Part shown: one piece after another, positions 18,820 to 27,593 of the stretch
Layout of the letters: each line of letters starts with the position of its first letter
How positions within the stretch are numbered: position 1 is the stretch's first letter
Assembly: GCA_016291595.1 (NCBI GenBank)
Contig: JAEEXN010000012.1
Coordinates: forward strand, 1-47,519
Origin: Prevotella sp.
GTDB taxonomy: Bacteria > Bacteroidota > Bacteroidia > Bacteroidales > Bacteroidaceae
Direction: 5' to 3'
DNA length: 47,519 bases
Notes under the pieces: generated by a model
What the model was told of the DNA's origin: nothing
What the model saw: the letters and a program-made list of their open reading frames with translations, nothing else
The model's database searches: none
Position numbers and translations under genes: made by a program

Positions 18820-20037
18820 ATGCTAAAAGGGAAGAAAATCGTCCTAGGAATTACGGGCAGCATTGCAGCCTATAAAGCTTGCCTCATCATCCGCGGCCTC
18901 ATCAAGCAAGGAGCAGAGGTACAGGTGGTCATCACACCTGCTGGCAAGGAATTTATTACTCCCATCACGTTGTCGGCTCTCACTCACAAACCTGTAGTAA
19001 GTGAATTCTTTTCACAACGAGATGGCACTTGGAACTCGCATGTTGACCTTGGATTGTGGGCAGACGCGATGCTGGTCGCGCCCGCTACGGCCAGCACTAT
19101 CGGGAAGATGGCTCACGGCATTGCCGACAATATGCTTATTACTACATATCTGTCGATGAAAGCTCCTGTTTTCATTGCGCCTGCTATGGATCTCGACATG
19201 TTTGCCCATCCTTCGACACAAGCAAACCTGCGTATATTGCAAGGCTATGGTAATCACATTATTGAGCCACAGAGTGGATTCCTTGCCAGCGGACTTGAGG
19301 GAAAAGGACGTATGGAGGAACCCGAGAGAATCGTTGAGGTGCTTAATCATTTCTTCGACGAACAAGATAGAGTTCATGCCCTCCCCTCGCCTTTTGCCTC
19401 GAAACGGATACTCATCACCGCAGGTCCAACTTACGAGAAAATAGACCCTGTACGTTTTATAGGTAACTACAGCAGCGGAAAGATGGGATTTGCACTTGCA
19501 GAGGAATGTGCTGCTCGAGGCGCTGACGTCACACTCGTGGCAGGTCCTGTCAGTTTGAGTTGTAGCAACCGCATCCGCCGTATAGACGTAGAAAGCTGCG
19601 AGGAAATGTATCAGGCTGCCACAAAAGCCTGGCAAGAAAGCGACGCAGCCATTCTATGTGCAGCCGTTGCCGACTTCCGTCCGGAAACACAAGCCGACAA
19701 AAAAATCAAACGCGAAAAAGATGACCTTGTCATCCGGCTGAAGCCTACACACGATATTGCAGCCGAACTGGGACGAAACAAGCGTGAACACCAGAAGCTG
19801 ATAGGATTTGCCTTGGAAACAAACGACGAGGAGCGCAATGCCCAGCATAAGCTCGAGAAGAAGAATCTCGATTTCATCGTTCTGAACAGCCTTCGTAACA
19901 AGGGAACGTGTTTCCGTGCTGACGAAAACCAGATAAAGATTATTTCCCGCAATGGTGAAAGATTATACGAGAAGAAGCCCAAGACAGAAGTTGCCAAGGA
20001 TATTATTGACGCATTAGGCGAATTACTGAGTGAATAA
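18820..20037 (+). CDS. coaBC: Bifunctional phosphopantothenoylcysteine decarboxylase / phosphopantothenate-cysteine ligase
   Basis: Two steps of coenzyme A synthesis. The N-terminal flavoprotein domain shows LGITGSIAAYKA, the catalytic His74 in NSHVDLGLW, and the PAMDLDM loop. The C-terminal ligase domain shows ITAGPTYEKIDPVRFIGNYS and SSGKMGFALAEE, then AAVADFRPE and KIKREKDDL. Compared with E. coli, Asn of PAMN is Asp124 and the reductive Cys158 is Ser157 (LASGLEGKGRM). I believe this variant is common in Bacteroidota. 405 aa. DUF4835 and recN follow closely. Confidence 0.94.
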   Translation: MLKGKKIVLGITGSIAAYKACLIIRGLIKQGAEVQVVITPAGKEFITPITLSALTHKPVVSEFFSQRDGTWNSHVDLGLWADAMLVAPATASTIGKMAHGIADNMLITTYLSMKAPVFIAPAMDLDMFAHPSTQANLRILQGYGNHIIEPQSGFLASGLEGKGRMEEPERIVEVLNHFFDEQDRVHALPSPFASKRILITAGPTYEKIDPVRFIGNYSSGKMGFALAEECAARGADVTLVAGPVSLSCSNRIRRIDVESCEEMYQAATKAWQESDAAILCAAVADFRPETQADKKIKREKDDLVIRLKPTHDIAAELGRNKREHQKLIGFALETNDEERNAQHKLEKKNLDFIVLNSLRNKGTCFRADENQIKIISRNGERLYEKKPKTEVAKDIIDALGELLSE

Positions 20038-20062
20038 GAATACTAACATTGCAGACAGAGTG

Positions 20063-20965
20063 ATGAGGAAAATACTCACGATTGCATTTTTGCTATTGGC
20101 CTTTCTCCCAGTAAAGGCTCAAGAGCTTCAGGCGCGTATTACCGTGAATCATAACCAGATTCAGGGTACAGATGCCAGTGTATTCGAGAGTTTGCAACAA
20201 ACACTCGAGCAGTTCGTCAACGACCATCAGTGGACGGCTCTGCAATTCCAGAAAAACGAGCGCATTCAATGTACGTTCAACATAACCGTAACTAAATACG
20301 ACGCAACTACAGGGCTTTTCACAGCCAATGCACTCATTCAGGCTAACCGACCCGTCTACAACTCCAGTTACACCACTACCTTATATAATAATAAAGATAA
20401 TGATTTCAACTTCGAGTTCCAGCAATTTGACCAGCTCAATTACAACCCAGAGCAAATTGACAACCAATTGGTGGCGTTGATGGCATACTATGCATATCTT
20501 ATTATCGGGCTTGACCTTGACTCGTTCGCGCCGATGGGAGGTGAGGAAGTACTACAACAATGTATGTATCTTACCAATAATGCGCAAAACCTCAGCTTCA
20601 CGGGCTGGAAAGCCTTTGACAACGACCGTAACCGTTTTGCCATCATTAACGACTATCTCGATGGAGCCATGCGCCCTTTCCGCCAGCTACAATACGATTA
20701 CTACAGGTTAGGTCTCGATGAAATGGCCAACAATGCCGAGCGCGGACGAATCAACATCTCTACCGCCTTACAAGAAGACCTGAAGAAGGCACGCGAAGAC
20801 AAGCCGCTGAGCATGCTGCCCCAGATTTGGACTGATTATAAACGTGACGAGTTAGCCAATATCTATGAGGGGAAAGGAACTCAAAAAGAGAAAGAAGCCA
20901 TTTACGAGCTTCTCTTCTCCATCAACGCCTCGCAGAACAATGCGTGGGAAAGGATAAAGAAATGA
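20063..20965 (+). CDS. DUF4835 exported protein
   Basis: Bacteroidota-specific family of unknown function, 300 aa from the ATG at 20063. That start gives a clean signal peptide (MRKILTIAFLLLAFLPVKA, then Gln), while the longer frame from a GTG at 20030 overlaps coaBC and adds a charged prefix. The mature protein has the QELQARITVNHNQIQGTD opening and QCTFNITVTKYD region typical of the family. Its stop overlaps the recN ATG. The coaBC-DUF4835-recN order recurs in this phylum as far as I know. Periplasmic location is predicted; the role is unknown. Confidence 0.88.
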   Translation: MRKILTIAFLLLAFLPVKAQELQARITVNHNQIQGTDASVFESLQQTLEQFVNDHQWTALQFQKNERIQCTFNITVTKYDATTGLFTANALIQANRPVYNSSYTTTLYNNKDNDFNFEFQQFDQLNYNPEQIDNQLVALMAYYAYLIIGLDLDSFAPMGGEEVLQQCMYLTNNAQNLSFTGWKAFDNDRNRFAIINDYLDGAMRPFRQLQYDYYRLGLDEMANNAERGRINISTALQEDLKKAREDKPLSMLPQIWTDYKRDELANIYEGKGTQKEKEAIYELLFSINASQNNAWERIKK

Positions 20966-22626
20966 TCAAAACACTTTATATCAGAAACTTCACGCTCATT
21001 GAGGAACTGAGCATGCAGCTCTATCCGGGCTTTTCGGTCATCACGGGTGAGACTGGAGCTGGAAAGAGTATCATTCTCGGAGCCATTGGCTTACTTCTCG
21101 GTAACCGTGCTGACTCGAAGACCATCAAACAGGGAGCCGAAAGGTGCACTATTGAAGCACATTTCGATATTTCACGATACGACTTGCGTAATTTCTTTGA
21201 TGAGAACGATATAGACTACGATGACGAGGACTGTATTCTCAGACGTGAGCTGACAGCAACAGGAAAAAGCCGTGCATTTATCAACGACACTCCCGTACCA
21301 CTCACGCTCATGCGTGAATTAGGCGATCAGCTTGTTGATGTGCATAGCCAGCACCAAAACCTGCTCCTGCAAAAAGAAGACTTCCAACTCGGTGTGCTCG
21401 ACATTATTGCTGACGACCATAAACAACTCATCGACTATCAAGTTGCATATGATTCTTATCGTGAGTCGCTTCGCCGATTGGAGCAGATGCAGGCTGAGAT
21501 TGAACAGAGCCGTAAGAATGAGGATTTTGTCAGATTCCAGTATCAGGAACTGCACGCGGCAGCATTGAAGAGCGGTGAGCAGGAGGAGCTGGAACAACAA
21601 GCCGATATGCTCAACCATGCGGAAGAAATCAAACAGGCTTTTTTTGAGACGGACAATCTGCTTAGTGCCGAGAATACGGGTATTGTTAGCCAACTAAAAC
21701 GAGCTTTCTCGTCCATCAAGAGTGTTGAGAAGGTTTTCCCGAAAACGGAAAATATGGCAGAGCGTATTGACAGCGCTTATATTGAGCTGAAAGACGTAGC
21801 CGCCGAGATAAGCAGCCTGTTGGAAAGCATTGACTTCGACCCAGCCCAGCTCGATGCTGTTAATGAGCGGCTCGACAATCTGTACACGTTGCAAAAGAAA
21901 TACCACGTTGCTACCACAGAAGAACTCATAGAAAAGGAAAAGCAACTGGCAGAGCAACTCTCCCACATTGAGAACAGCGACGATGAGTTGAAAGAACTGG
22001 AAGAGCAGACGGCAGCTTGTCTGAAAAAGGCAGAACAGCTGGCTCAACAACTGACTCGCATGCGCAAGGATGCGGCAAAGGTCGTTGAGAAACAGATGCT
22101 TGAAAGACTTGTTCCACTTGGCATTCCTTACATCCGTTTTGGCGTAAACCTTACATCAAAGCCACTTGCCGCTGATGGTGCCGACAAGGTATCATTTCTC
22201 TTTTCTGCCAATACATCTACTCCAATGCAGCCCGTCTCGCAAGTTGCCTCTGGCGGTGAGATTGCCCGTGTCATGCTCTCTTTGAAAGCCATGATCAGCG
22301 GAGCCGTCAAACTGCCTACCATTATCTTCGACGAGATTGACACAGGCGTGAGCGGAAAGATTGCCGAGAAGATGGCGCTGATGATGCAAGAAATGGGAAA
22401 TAAGGACCGTCAGGTTATCAGTATCACACACTTGCCTCAAATTGCCGCTCGCGGAAGCCACCATTATAAAGTGTTTAAAGTGGAAACGCCGCAAGGAACA
22501 CAAACACAAATGAAACAGCTCGAACCTGATGAGCGGATTCACGAAATTGCACAGATGCTAAGTGGTGAATCGGTAACTGAAGCTGCCTTGCAGAATTCCA
22601 GAGAGCTGTTAGGAGTTAAGAATTAA
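20962..22626 (+). CDS. recN: DNA repair protein RecN
   Basis: SMC-like ATPase for double-strand break repair. From the ATG at 20962 it is 554 aa; an upstream GTG at 20944 would extend it by six residues, but the ATG overlaps the previous stop (ATGA) and places MIKTLYIRNFTLIEEL at the start as usual. Walker A is GETGAGKS (29-36), a long Glu/Gln-rich coiled coil occupies the middle (about 160-380), the signature is VASGGEIARVMLSLK, and Walker B is TIIFDEIDTGVSG. The final LPQIAARG block contains the switch region. Confidence 0.96.
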   Translation: MIKTLYIRNFTLIEELSMQLYPGFSVITGETGAGKSIILGAIGLLLGNRADSKTIKQGAERCTIEAHFDISRYDLRNFFDENDIDYDDEDCILRRELTATGKSRAFINDTPVPLTLMRELGDQLVDVHSQHQNLLLQKEDFQLGVLDIIADDHKQLIDYQVAYDSYRESLRRLEQMQAEIEQSRKNEDFVRFQYQELHAAALKSGEQEELEQQADMLNHAEEIKQAFFETDNLLSAENTGIVSQLKRAFSSIKSVEKVFPKTENMAERIDSAYIELKDVAAEISSLLESIDFDPAQLDAVNERLDNLYTLQKKYHVATTEELIEKEKQLAEQLSHIENSDDELKELEEQTAACLKKAEQLAQQLTRMRKDAAKVVEKQMLERLVPLGIPYIRFGVNLTSKPLAADGADKVSFLFSANTSTPMQPVSQVASGGEIARVMLSLKAMISGAVKLPTIIFDEIDTGVSGKIAEKMALMMQEMGNKDRQVISITHLPQIAARGSHHYKVFKVETPQGTQTQMKQLEPDERIHEIAQMLSGESVTEAALQNSRELLGVKN

Positions 22627-22646
22627 TCATTTGAATATAGAATAAT

Positions 22647-24332
22647 ATGAAACGAATATTTATCTTTTTCGTACTTCAACTATCAATTATTGCTTGCCAG
22701 TTGTCGGCTGGTGGTTCTCTATTGGCTCAGCCAAACCCTGTTAAGCAGGCGGCTAAATCGGTTTTCACATTGACCACCTTCCGTCCAGACGGATCCCTTC
22801 TCGCCAGCAGTCATGGTGTGTTTATTGGCAGTCAGGGCGATGCTATCAGCGATCTTACGCCTTTCCTCGGCGCCAAGCGTGCCGTTGTGGTTGACGCGAA
22901 TGGAAAGCAGATGGACGTTGAGCGAATTCTGGGCGCAAACGACATGTATGACATGTGCCATTTCCGCGTTAGCGGAAAAACGACTCCTGCCATAGCCGCC
23001 GCATCAGTCGCCCCGACTGGCTCTCAAGCCTGGCTGCTTCCATATACAATGGGGAAGAACCCGTTACAAGCCGTGCAGGCAACGGTGAAGAACGCAGAGA
23101 CGTTCATGGAGAAATACGGCTACTATGTCTTTAACATCACAGTACCTGAGAATGCGGTAAACTGTCCGTTCGTCAACGAACAAGGAGAGGTGCTGGGCCT
23201 TCTGCAACTTACAAGTAGTGGAGACAACATCCATGCTGCCAGTGCATTATATGCAAGCCAATTGCGAGCCACAGCACTTGAATTCAACAACAGTATATTT
23301 GGCAGAATTGGAATTCCCGTTGCGCTTCCTGACGACCAACAGCAAGCCCAGCTGGCGCTTATTATGAGCGGGAACGATTCGGTAAAGGCTGCGGCTATTA
23401 TAGACGACTTTATCCGCAAATACCCCAACCTGCCGGACGGCTATCAGAAACGTGCACAGATGGAGGTTGATGCTTCCTTGTTCGATTTGGCAGCCAAAGA
23501 CATGGAAACGGTCATTAAGAATACAGAGAAGAAAGACGAGGCTCACTATTCATATAGTCAGCTGATTTATCAGAAAGAACTATATCGTGCCGATGAGCCA
23601 TATCCTGCATGGAGTTTCGATAAGGCTTTGGAGCAGGCACAACAGGCATACTCTGTCAATCCCCTACCCGTTTACCAACATCTGGAGGCTCAAATCCGAT
23701 TCTCCAAGAAAGAGTATCAGAAAGCCTACGAAATGTTCCTGCAACTGACAAAGACGCCATTGCGCTCACCAGAACTGTTCTACGAGGCAGCTCACTCACA
23801 GCAGATGATTCAGCCAAATGATACGGCCTTCATAGCACTTATAGATAGCGCCATCATGGCATGCGACTCTGTTAACCGCGTCAATCCCTCACCCTATATA
23901 CTTGCTCGCGCACAAGCCTACGACCAGGCCGGCATTTATCGTAAGGCGGTAGCTGATTACAACATCTACGCATACATCATGCGTCCGACCCTGACAGCTC
24001 AGTTCTTCTATACACGCGGACAATGTGAGACAAAAGCAAAATTGTGGCAACAGGCCCTCAACGACTTTTCTATTGCTATTGAACTTGACAAACAACAACC
24101 GGTATACTACGCCGAGAAAGCAAATCTTCTGCTACGCTTGAGACAGCTTGATGACGCCATTGATATCGCGCGGCAATGCACGGCCATCGACGAGACTTAT
24201 CCAGATGGATATCTTGTGCTTGGTCTTGCCCTCATGCAAAAAGGCGAGAAGGCTGAAGGAATGCAGAATCTACGCAAAGCCAAGGAACTTGGTTCTGAGC
24301 AAGCCCAACCGTTGATAGAAAAGTACCAATAA
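22647..24332 (+). CDS. Exported pseudo-protease (trypsin-like fold) with TPR domain
   Basis: 561 aa with a signal peptide; either IIAC is a lipobox (Cys17) or cleavage follows LLA. Residues 30-220 follow the HtrA-like layout (SVFTLTTFRPDG, SHGVFIGSQGDAISD, NEQGEVLGLLQL). However, the loop that should hold the catalytic His reads SDLTPF, and the GNSGGP motif is replaced by NCPFVN, so peptidase activity is unlikely. Residues 250-560 are tetratricopeptide repeats (for example QALNDFSIAIELDKQQPVYY, DAIDIARQCTAIDETYPDGY). A periplasmic scaffold or binding role is likely. Confidence 0.72.
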   Translation: MKRIFIFFVLQLSIIACQLSAGGSLLAQPNPVKQAAKSVFTLTTFRPDGSLLASSHGVFIGSQGDAISDLTPFLGAKRAVVVDANGKQMDVERILGANDMYDMCHFRVSGKTTPAIAAASVAPTGSQAWLLPYTMGKNPLQAVQATVKNAETFMEKYGYYVFNITVPENAVNCPFVNEQGEVLGLLQLTSSGDNIHAASALYASQLRATALEFNNSIFGRIGIPVALPDDQQQAQLALIMSGNDSVKAAAIIDDFIRKYPNLPDGYQKRAQMEVDASLFDLAAKDMETVIKNTEKKDEAHYSYSQLIYQKELYRADEPYPAWSFDKALEQAQQAYSVNPLPVYQHLEAQIRFSKKEYQKAYEMFLQLTKTPLRSPELFYEAAHSQQMIQPNDTAFIALIDSAIMACDSVNRVNPSPYILARAQAYDQAGIYRKAVADYNIYAYIMRPTLTAQFFYTRGQCETKAKLWQQALNDFSIAIELDKQQPVYYAEKANLLLRLRQLDDAIDIARQCTAIDETYPDGYLVLGLALMQKGEKAEGMQNLRKAKELGSEQAQPLIEKYQ

Positions 24333-24370
24333 AGCTGTTTGTAGATTATCGGTACACTCTGGTTATCCAG

Positions 24371-24451
24371 AGGGCTATTCTACGGACGTGGAAGGCTGCT
24401 CTGCAAATGTGAAAGGCTGCTCTGCAAATGCAGAAGACTGCTCAAGCAAGC
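24371..24451 (+). repeat. Degenerate 21-bp tandem array
   Basis: About four units with a period of exactly 21 bases. AAGGCTGCTCTGCAAATG begins at 24392 and again at 24413, with weaker copies at 24371 and 24434. The intergenic gap 24333-24485 holds nothing else. In one frame the period encodes a seven-residue motif close to EGCSANV, open from 24331 to about 24570, but no start codon or gene context supports translation. Confidence 0.75.
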
Positions 24452-24485
24452 ATAAAAGACGATTTGATTGGGCAATGAAGATAGA

Positions 24486-24524
24486 AAGAAAGACGTTTAC
24501 GGAAGTTCCGCAAACGTCTTTCTT
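24486..24524. terminator. Bidirectional terminator overlapping the 3' end of the GT2 gene
   Basis: The 13-base arm AAGAAAGACGTTT (24486-24498) pairs with 24512-24524. A further 5-bp inner stem follows after one mismatch. T-rich tracts follow on both strands. It separates the plus-strand TPR gene from the minus-strand glycosyltransferase and itself encodes the last residues of the latter. Confidence 0.8.
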
Positions 24525-25522
24525 CTTCTTGCATAATACTGCCACACAAGGCAGAAGTTAGTACGGAGTGTGCGCGGAACACGTGCCTCTACACGCTCAC
24601 GTTGATGCTCCTTTCGCTCAGGACGGAACTCTGTACGCCATCGCATGAAATCCCTTCGCGCACGATAAATTGCACAGAAATCGCCAACATTCCGATTAAG
24701 AATAAGAGTCTGCCATGCTGCCACATAATCGAGCAGCCAACGCACACGCATGACATAGTGAAGCTCTTTTTGTGGCAGATTCTTGTATAGCATTGTGAGG
24801 TTATTCCGGAAGTTGAGATAGGTTTTCATAGGATTGCCTTTCGGAAGTGTCCCGCCACCAACATGAAAGACTTTACTCTGCGGAAGACAATAGAGTTTGC
24901 GCCCCATCATACGCAATCGCCAACACATATCGATCTCCTCGTTATGGGCAAAGAAACGGCCATCCAGTCCGTTGACAGCCCAATAATCCTTAGAGCGAAT
25001 CATCATACAAGCACCAGTTGTCCACAACACTTCTGCAGCCTCGTCATACTGCCCTTTGTCTTTCTCTACAGTATCAAACACACGCCCCCTACAGAAAGGA
25101 TAGCCATAACGGTCGAGATAACCGCCGCAAGCCCCCGCATACTCAAACGAATCGTTATCGGCAACCGACAAGAGCTTTGGCTGACAAGCGGCAACATCCT
25201 GATGCTCATCCATAAAAGTTCTCAGGGGAACAAGCCACCCTTCGGGCACTTCAACATCAGAGTTGAGCAACACATAATACTCGGCGTCTATCTGTGCCAG
25301 CGCTTTATTGTAACCGTCGGCAAACCCCCAATTCTTATCTAGCAGTATCTGACGCACTTCAGGAAAAGATTCGGAAAGGAGACTTAGCGAATCGTCCGTC
25401 GAAGCATTATCGGCAACGTAGACTACCGCTTCACCTTGTGAATGAGCAATCACGGTCGGAAGATAACGGCGTAGCATTGTTGCTCCGTTCCAATTCAGTA
25501 TTACAATTGCTATCTTATCCAT
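24497..25522 (-). CDS. Family 2 glycosyltransferase (rhamnosyltransferase-like)
   Basis: 341 aa. IAIVILNWNGATML at the start, VADNASTDDS (36-45), the KNWGFADGYNKAL acceptor-loop segment and the DXD equivalent LLNSDVEV (Asp89) are typical of GT2 enzymes that transfer sugars such as rhamnose to lipid-linked glycans. TTGACMMIRSKDYW and FAHNEEIDMCWRLRMMG supply the C-terminal catalytic Asp/Glu. The C-terminal tail is very basic (Arg/Lys-rich), suggesting membrane-surface association. It stands alone with terminators on its downstream side. Donor and acceptor are unknown. Confidence 0.88.
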   Translation of the reverse strand: MDKIAIVILNWNGATMLRRYLPTVIAHSQGEAVVYVADNASTDDSLSLLSESFPEVRQILLDKNWGFADGYNKALAQIDAEYYVLLNSDVEVPEGWLVPLRTFMDEHQDVAACQPKLLSVADNDSFEYAGACGGYLDRYGYPFCRGRVFDTVEKDKGQYDEAAEVLWTTGACMMIRSKDYWAVNGLDGRFFAHNEEIDMCWRLRMMGRKLYCLPQSKVFHVGGGTLPKGNPMKTYLNFRNNLTMLYKNLPQKELHYVMRVRWLLDYVAAWQTLILNRNVGDFCAIYRARRDFMRWRTEFRPERKEHQRERVEARVPRTLRTNFCLVWQYYARRRKTFAELP

Positions 25523-25604
25523 TCTGTATAGGTATTAATGTAGGATGCGGGATGTTTGAATAAATGTAGAGAATATGAATAAATGGAAATTATACGAATT
25601 CCGA

Positions 25605-26936
25605 TTAAATCAATTCAGCCATTAGTGCCGTGCGGTCACGATTGAATCCGCCCAATCTGACTGTCATCAACTGGTTGTCAAACTCCTCGCGTGAGGCAAC
25701 GGCAGGCAACTCCACACGAATGTAGTTGCGTGTGAAACCGTGCATGGCTTTCCCTCTGGGCGCTTTTTCGAAAAGAACCTCAGCCGGCTGACCGATATTC
25801 CGCTCGTAAAAAGCATGTGTTTTCTCATCACTAAGTTCCAGCAAACGCTTAGAACGCAGTTTCTTGTCAGCATCGCTGACAACATAAGGAATCTTCAAGG
25901 CAGCTGTACCCGGACGCTCGGAATAAGGAAACACATGCAATTGCGTCACATCAAGTGATTCTATGAACTCGTAACTCTCCTCAAATAACTCAGGAGTCTC
26001 GCCACGAGTTCCCACCATTACGTCAACACCTATAAAGGCATCTGGCATTAACTGCTTAATGAGATGTATCTTATGCGCAAACAGTTGCTTGTCGTAACGA
26101 CGATGCATCAGTTGCAGCACCTTGTCGCTTCCACTTTGCAAAGGTATATGGAAATGAGGCATGAAAGCACGGCTTTGCGCACAATATTCAATTAGTTCGT
26201 CATCAATCAGGTCTGGCTCAAGGCTGCTAATACGATAGCGCTTCACGCCATCGACTTTATCTAAAGCCTTCACCAAGTCGATGAAACGTTCATGTGTTGT
26301 TTCTCCAAAATCACCAATATTTACACCTGTCAACACAATTTCCTTTCCTCCTTCGGCAACGGCTTGCTCTGCCTGAGCGACCAATGAGGAGATTGAGGGA
26401 TTCCGAGAGAAACCTCGGGCAAAAGGAATTGTACAATATGTACAAAAATAATTGCAACCGTCTTGCACTTTGAGAAAGTATCGCGTACGATTACCTCTAG
26501 AGCATGAAGGCGCAAACGATGTAATTTCCTTCGTCTTCCCTACTACATGTATTCTCTGCTTATCAAGACCTATGAATGCATCGCTAAGGTACTGAATCAT
26601 TCGGGATTTCTCGTCACTACCTAATACCAAATCAACCCCCTCTATAGCCCCAACTTCTTCAGCTTCGAGCTGAGCATAACAACCTGTTACAACCACAAAA
26701 GCGCCGGGATTCTGACGCACCATACGGTGAATGGCTTGACGGCATTTATGGTCAGCAACCTCTGTGACAGAGCATGTGTTGACAATACAAATATCAGCAG
26801 GCTCACCCTTGCCAGCAGTACGAACGCCCATCTCCTGCAGAAGGCGTCCGAACGTGGAAGTCTCTGAGAAATTCAATTTGCAGCCCAATGTGTAGTATGC
26901 AGCCGTCTTACCTTGAAAAGCAGATGTGTCGATCAT
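25605..26936 (-). CDS. mtaB: tRNA t6A37 methylthiotransferase MtaB
   Basis: Radical-SAM enzyme that converts t6A37 to ms2t6A in tRNAs. 443 aa from the ATG at 26936, where MIDTSAFQGKTAAYYTLGC begins as in relatives; the longer frame to 27044 adds an implausible 36-residue prefix spanning the promoter. The N-terminal cluster ligands are Cys19, Cys55 and Cys86. The radical-SAM motif DGCNYFCTYC has Cys161, Cys165 and Cys168. A TRAM-like domain (QPAEVLFEKAPRGKAMHGFTR) ends the protein. Monocistronic by appearance, with its own promoter. Confidence 0.93.
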   Translation of the reverse strand: MIDTSAFQGKTAAYYTLGCKLNFSETSTFGRLLQEMGVRTAGKGEPADICIVNTCSVTEVADHKCRQAIHRMVRQNPGAFVVVTGCYAQLEAEEVGAIEGVDLVLGSDEKSRMIQYLSDAFIGLDKQRIHVVGKTKEITSFAPSCSRGNRTRYFLKVQDGCNYFCTYCTIPFARGFSRNPSISSLVAQAEQAVAEGGKEIVLTGVNIGDFGETTHERFIDLVKALDKVDGVKRYRISSLEPDLIDDELIEYCAQSRAFMPHFHIPLQSGSDKVLQLMHRRYDKQLFAHKIHLIKQLMPDAFIGVDVMVGTRGETPELFEESYEFIESLDVTQLHVFPYSERPGTAALKIPYVVSDADKKLRSKRLLELSDEKTHAFYERNIGQPAEVLFEKAPRGKAMHGFTRNYIRVELPAVASREEFDNQLMTVRLGGFNRDRTALMAELI

Positions 26937-27033
26937 TACAAATATATAAATAGGTGATAATATTTTCAAGAGGCCTCTTAGAACTCCATAAGAGCACGAT
27001 ACAATTTCAGGAAAGGCCTCTATTAACCTATTG

Positions 27034-27041
27034 CAAAGGTA
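27034..27041 (-). promoter_or_regulatory. mtaB promoter element
   Basis: TACCTTTG on the minus strand, about 98 bases before the mtaB ATG at 26936. The upstream TTG element is not clear. Confidence 0.6.
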
Positions 27042-27208
27042 CAATAATTCTACGTAAAAACATCATTTGTATACATCTTTTTACAGAAACGAAAACTTTA
27101 ACTTTTGTTAGCAGTCTATAATTCACTGTATTTCAGTGTGTTACAAAAAAGTTACAAAATGGCTTAAAAAAAATCCAAAAAAAATGAACGTCGTATTAAA
27201 AAAATACT

Positions 27209-27216
27209 TACCTTTG
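27209..27216 (+). promoter_or_regulatory. Promoter element of the small lipoprotein
   Basis: TACCTTTG, about 50 bases before the ATG at 27268. No canonical TTG lies at the expected distance; the upstream region is A-rich, as in strong Bacteroidota promoters. The divergent gap 27045-27208 holds no other feature. Confidence 0.65.
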
Positions 27217-27267
27217 CAACGTTTTAATAAACAAATGATTGTTTTACAGATTTAAAAAGCAAAGAAA

Positions 27268-27426
27268 ATGAAGAAATTAGTTTTAATGTTCGTAGCTATC
27301 GCAGCTATCTCTTTCGCATCTTGTGGTAACAAAGCAGCTGCTCCTGTAGTAGAGGAAGTTGATACCGCTATGGTTGACACCACAGTTGTTGACACCACAG
27401 TTGTTGACACTGTTGTTGCTGAGTAA
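27268..27426 (+). CDS. Small lipoprotein with Val-Asp-Thr repeats
   Basis: 52 aa. MKKLVLMFVAIAAISFASC is a lipoprotein signal with lipobox FASC (Cys19). The mature part is about 33 residues: a short Ala-rich start, then VEEVDTAM and three near-identical VDTTV units ending VVAE. There are no Lys/Arg residues after the first few, so the tail is acidic. It has its own TACCTTTG box, a long A-rich promoter region and a strong terminator, so it is probably a well-expressed free-standing gene. No known function; similar tiny lipoproteins occur in the phylum. Confidence 0.85.
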   Translation: MKKLVLMFVAIAAISFASCGNKAAAPVVEEVDTAMVDTTVVDTTVVDTVVAE

Positions 27427-27455
27427 TTAAAAGCTCGAACTGCAAATCAGTTAAT

Positions 27456-27488
27456 AATCGCCAGGCCTTAGGCTTGGCGATTTTTTTT
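27456..27488 (+). terminator. Terminator of the small lipoprotein gene
   Basis: A 12-bp stem (27456-27467 with 27471-27482, one G-U pair) with a three-base loop, running into eight T residues at 27481-27488. A textbook intrinsic terminator. Confidence 0.9.
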
Positions 27489-27593
27489 ATGCAGAGAATG
27501 ATACTATTTCTCTATTTCGCACAAGTGAATTACTTAAATATACAGGGGAAATGGTATGGGTTATTATTTGAGTTGGCTTAAAGCTAATAGACA

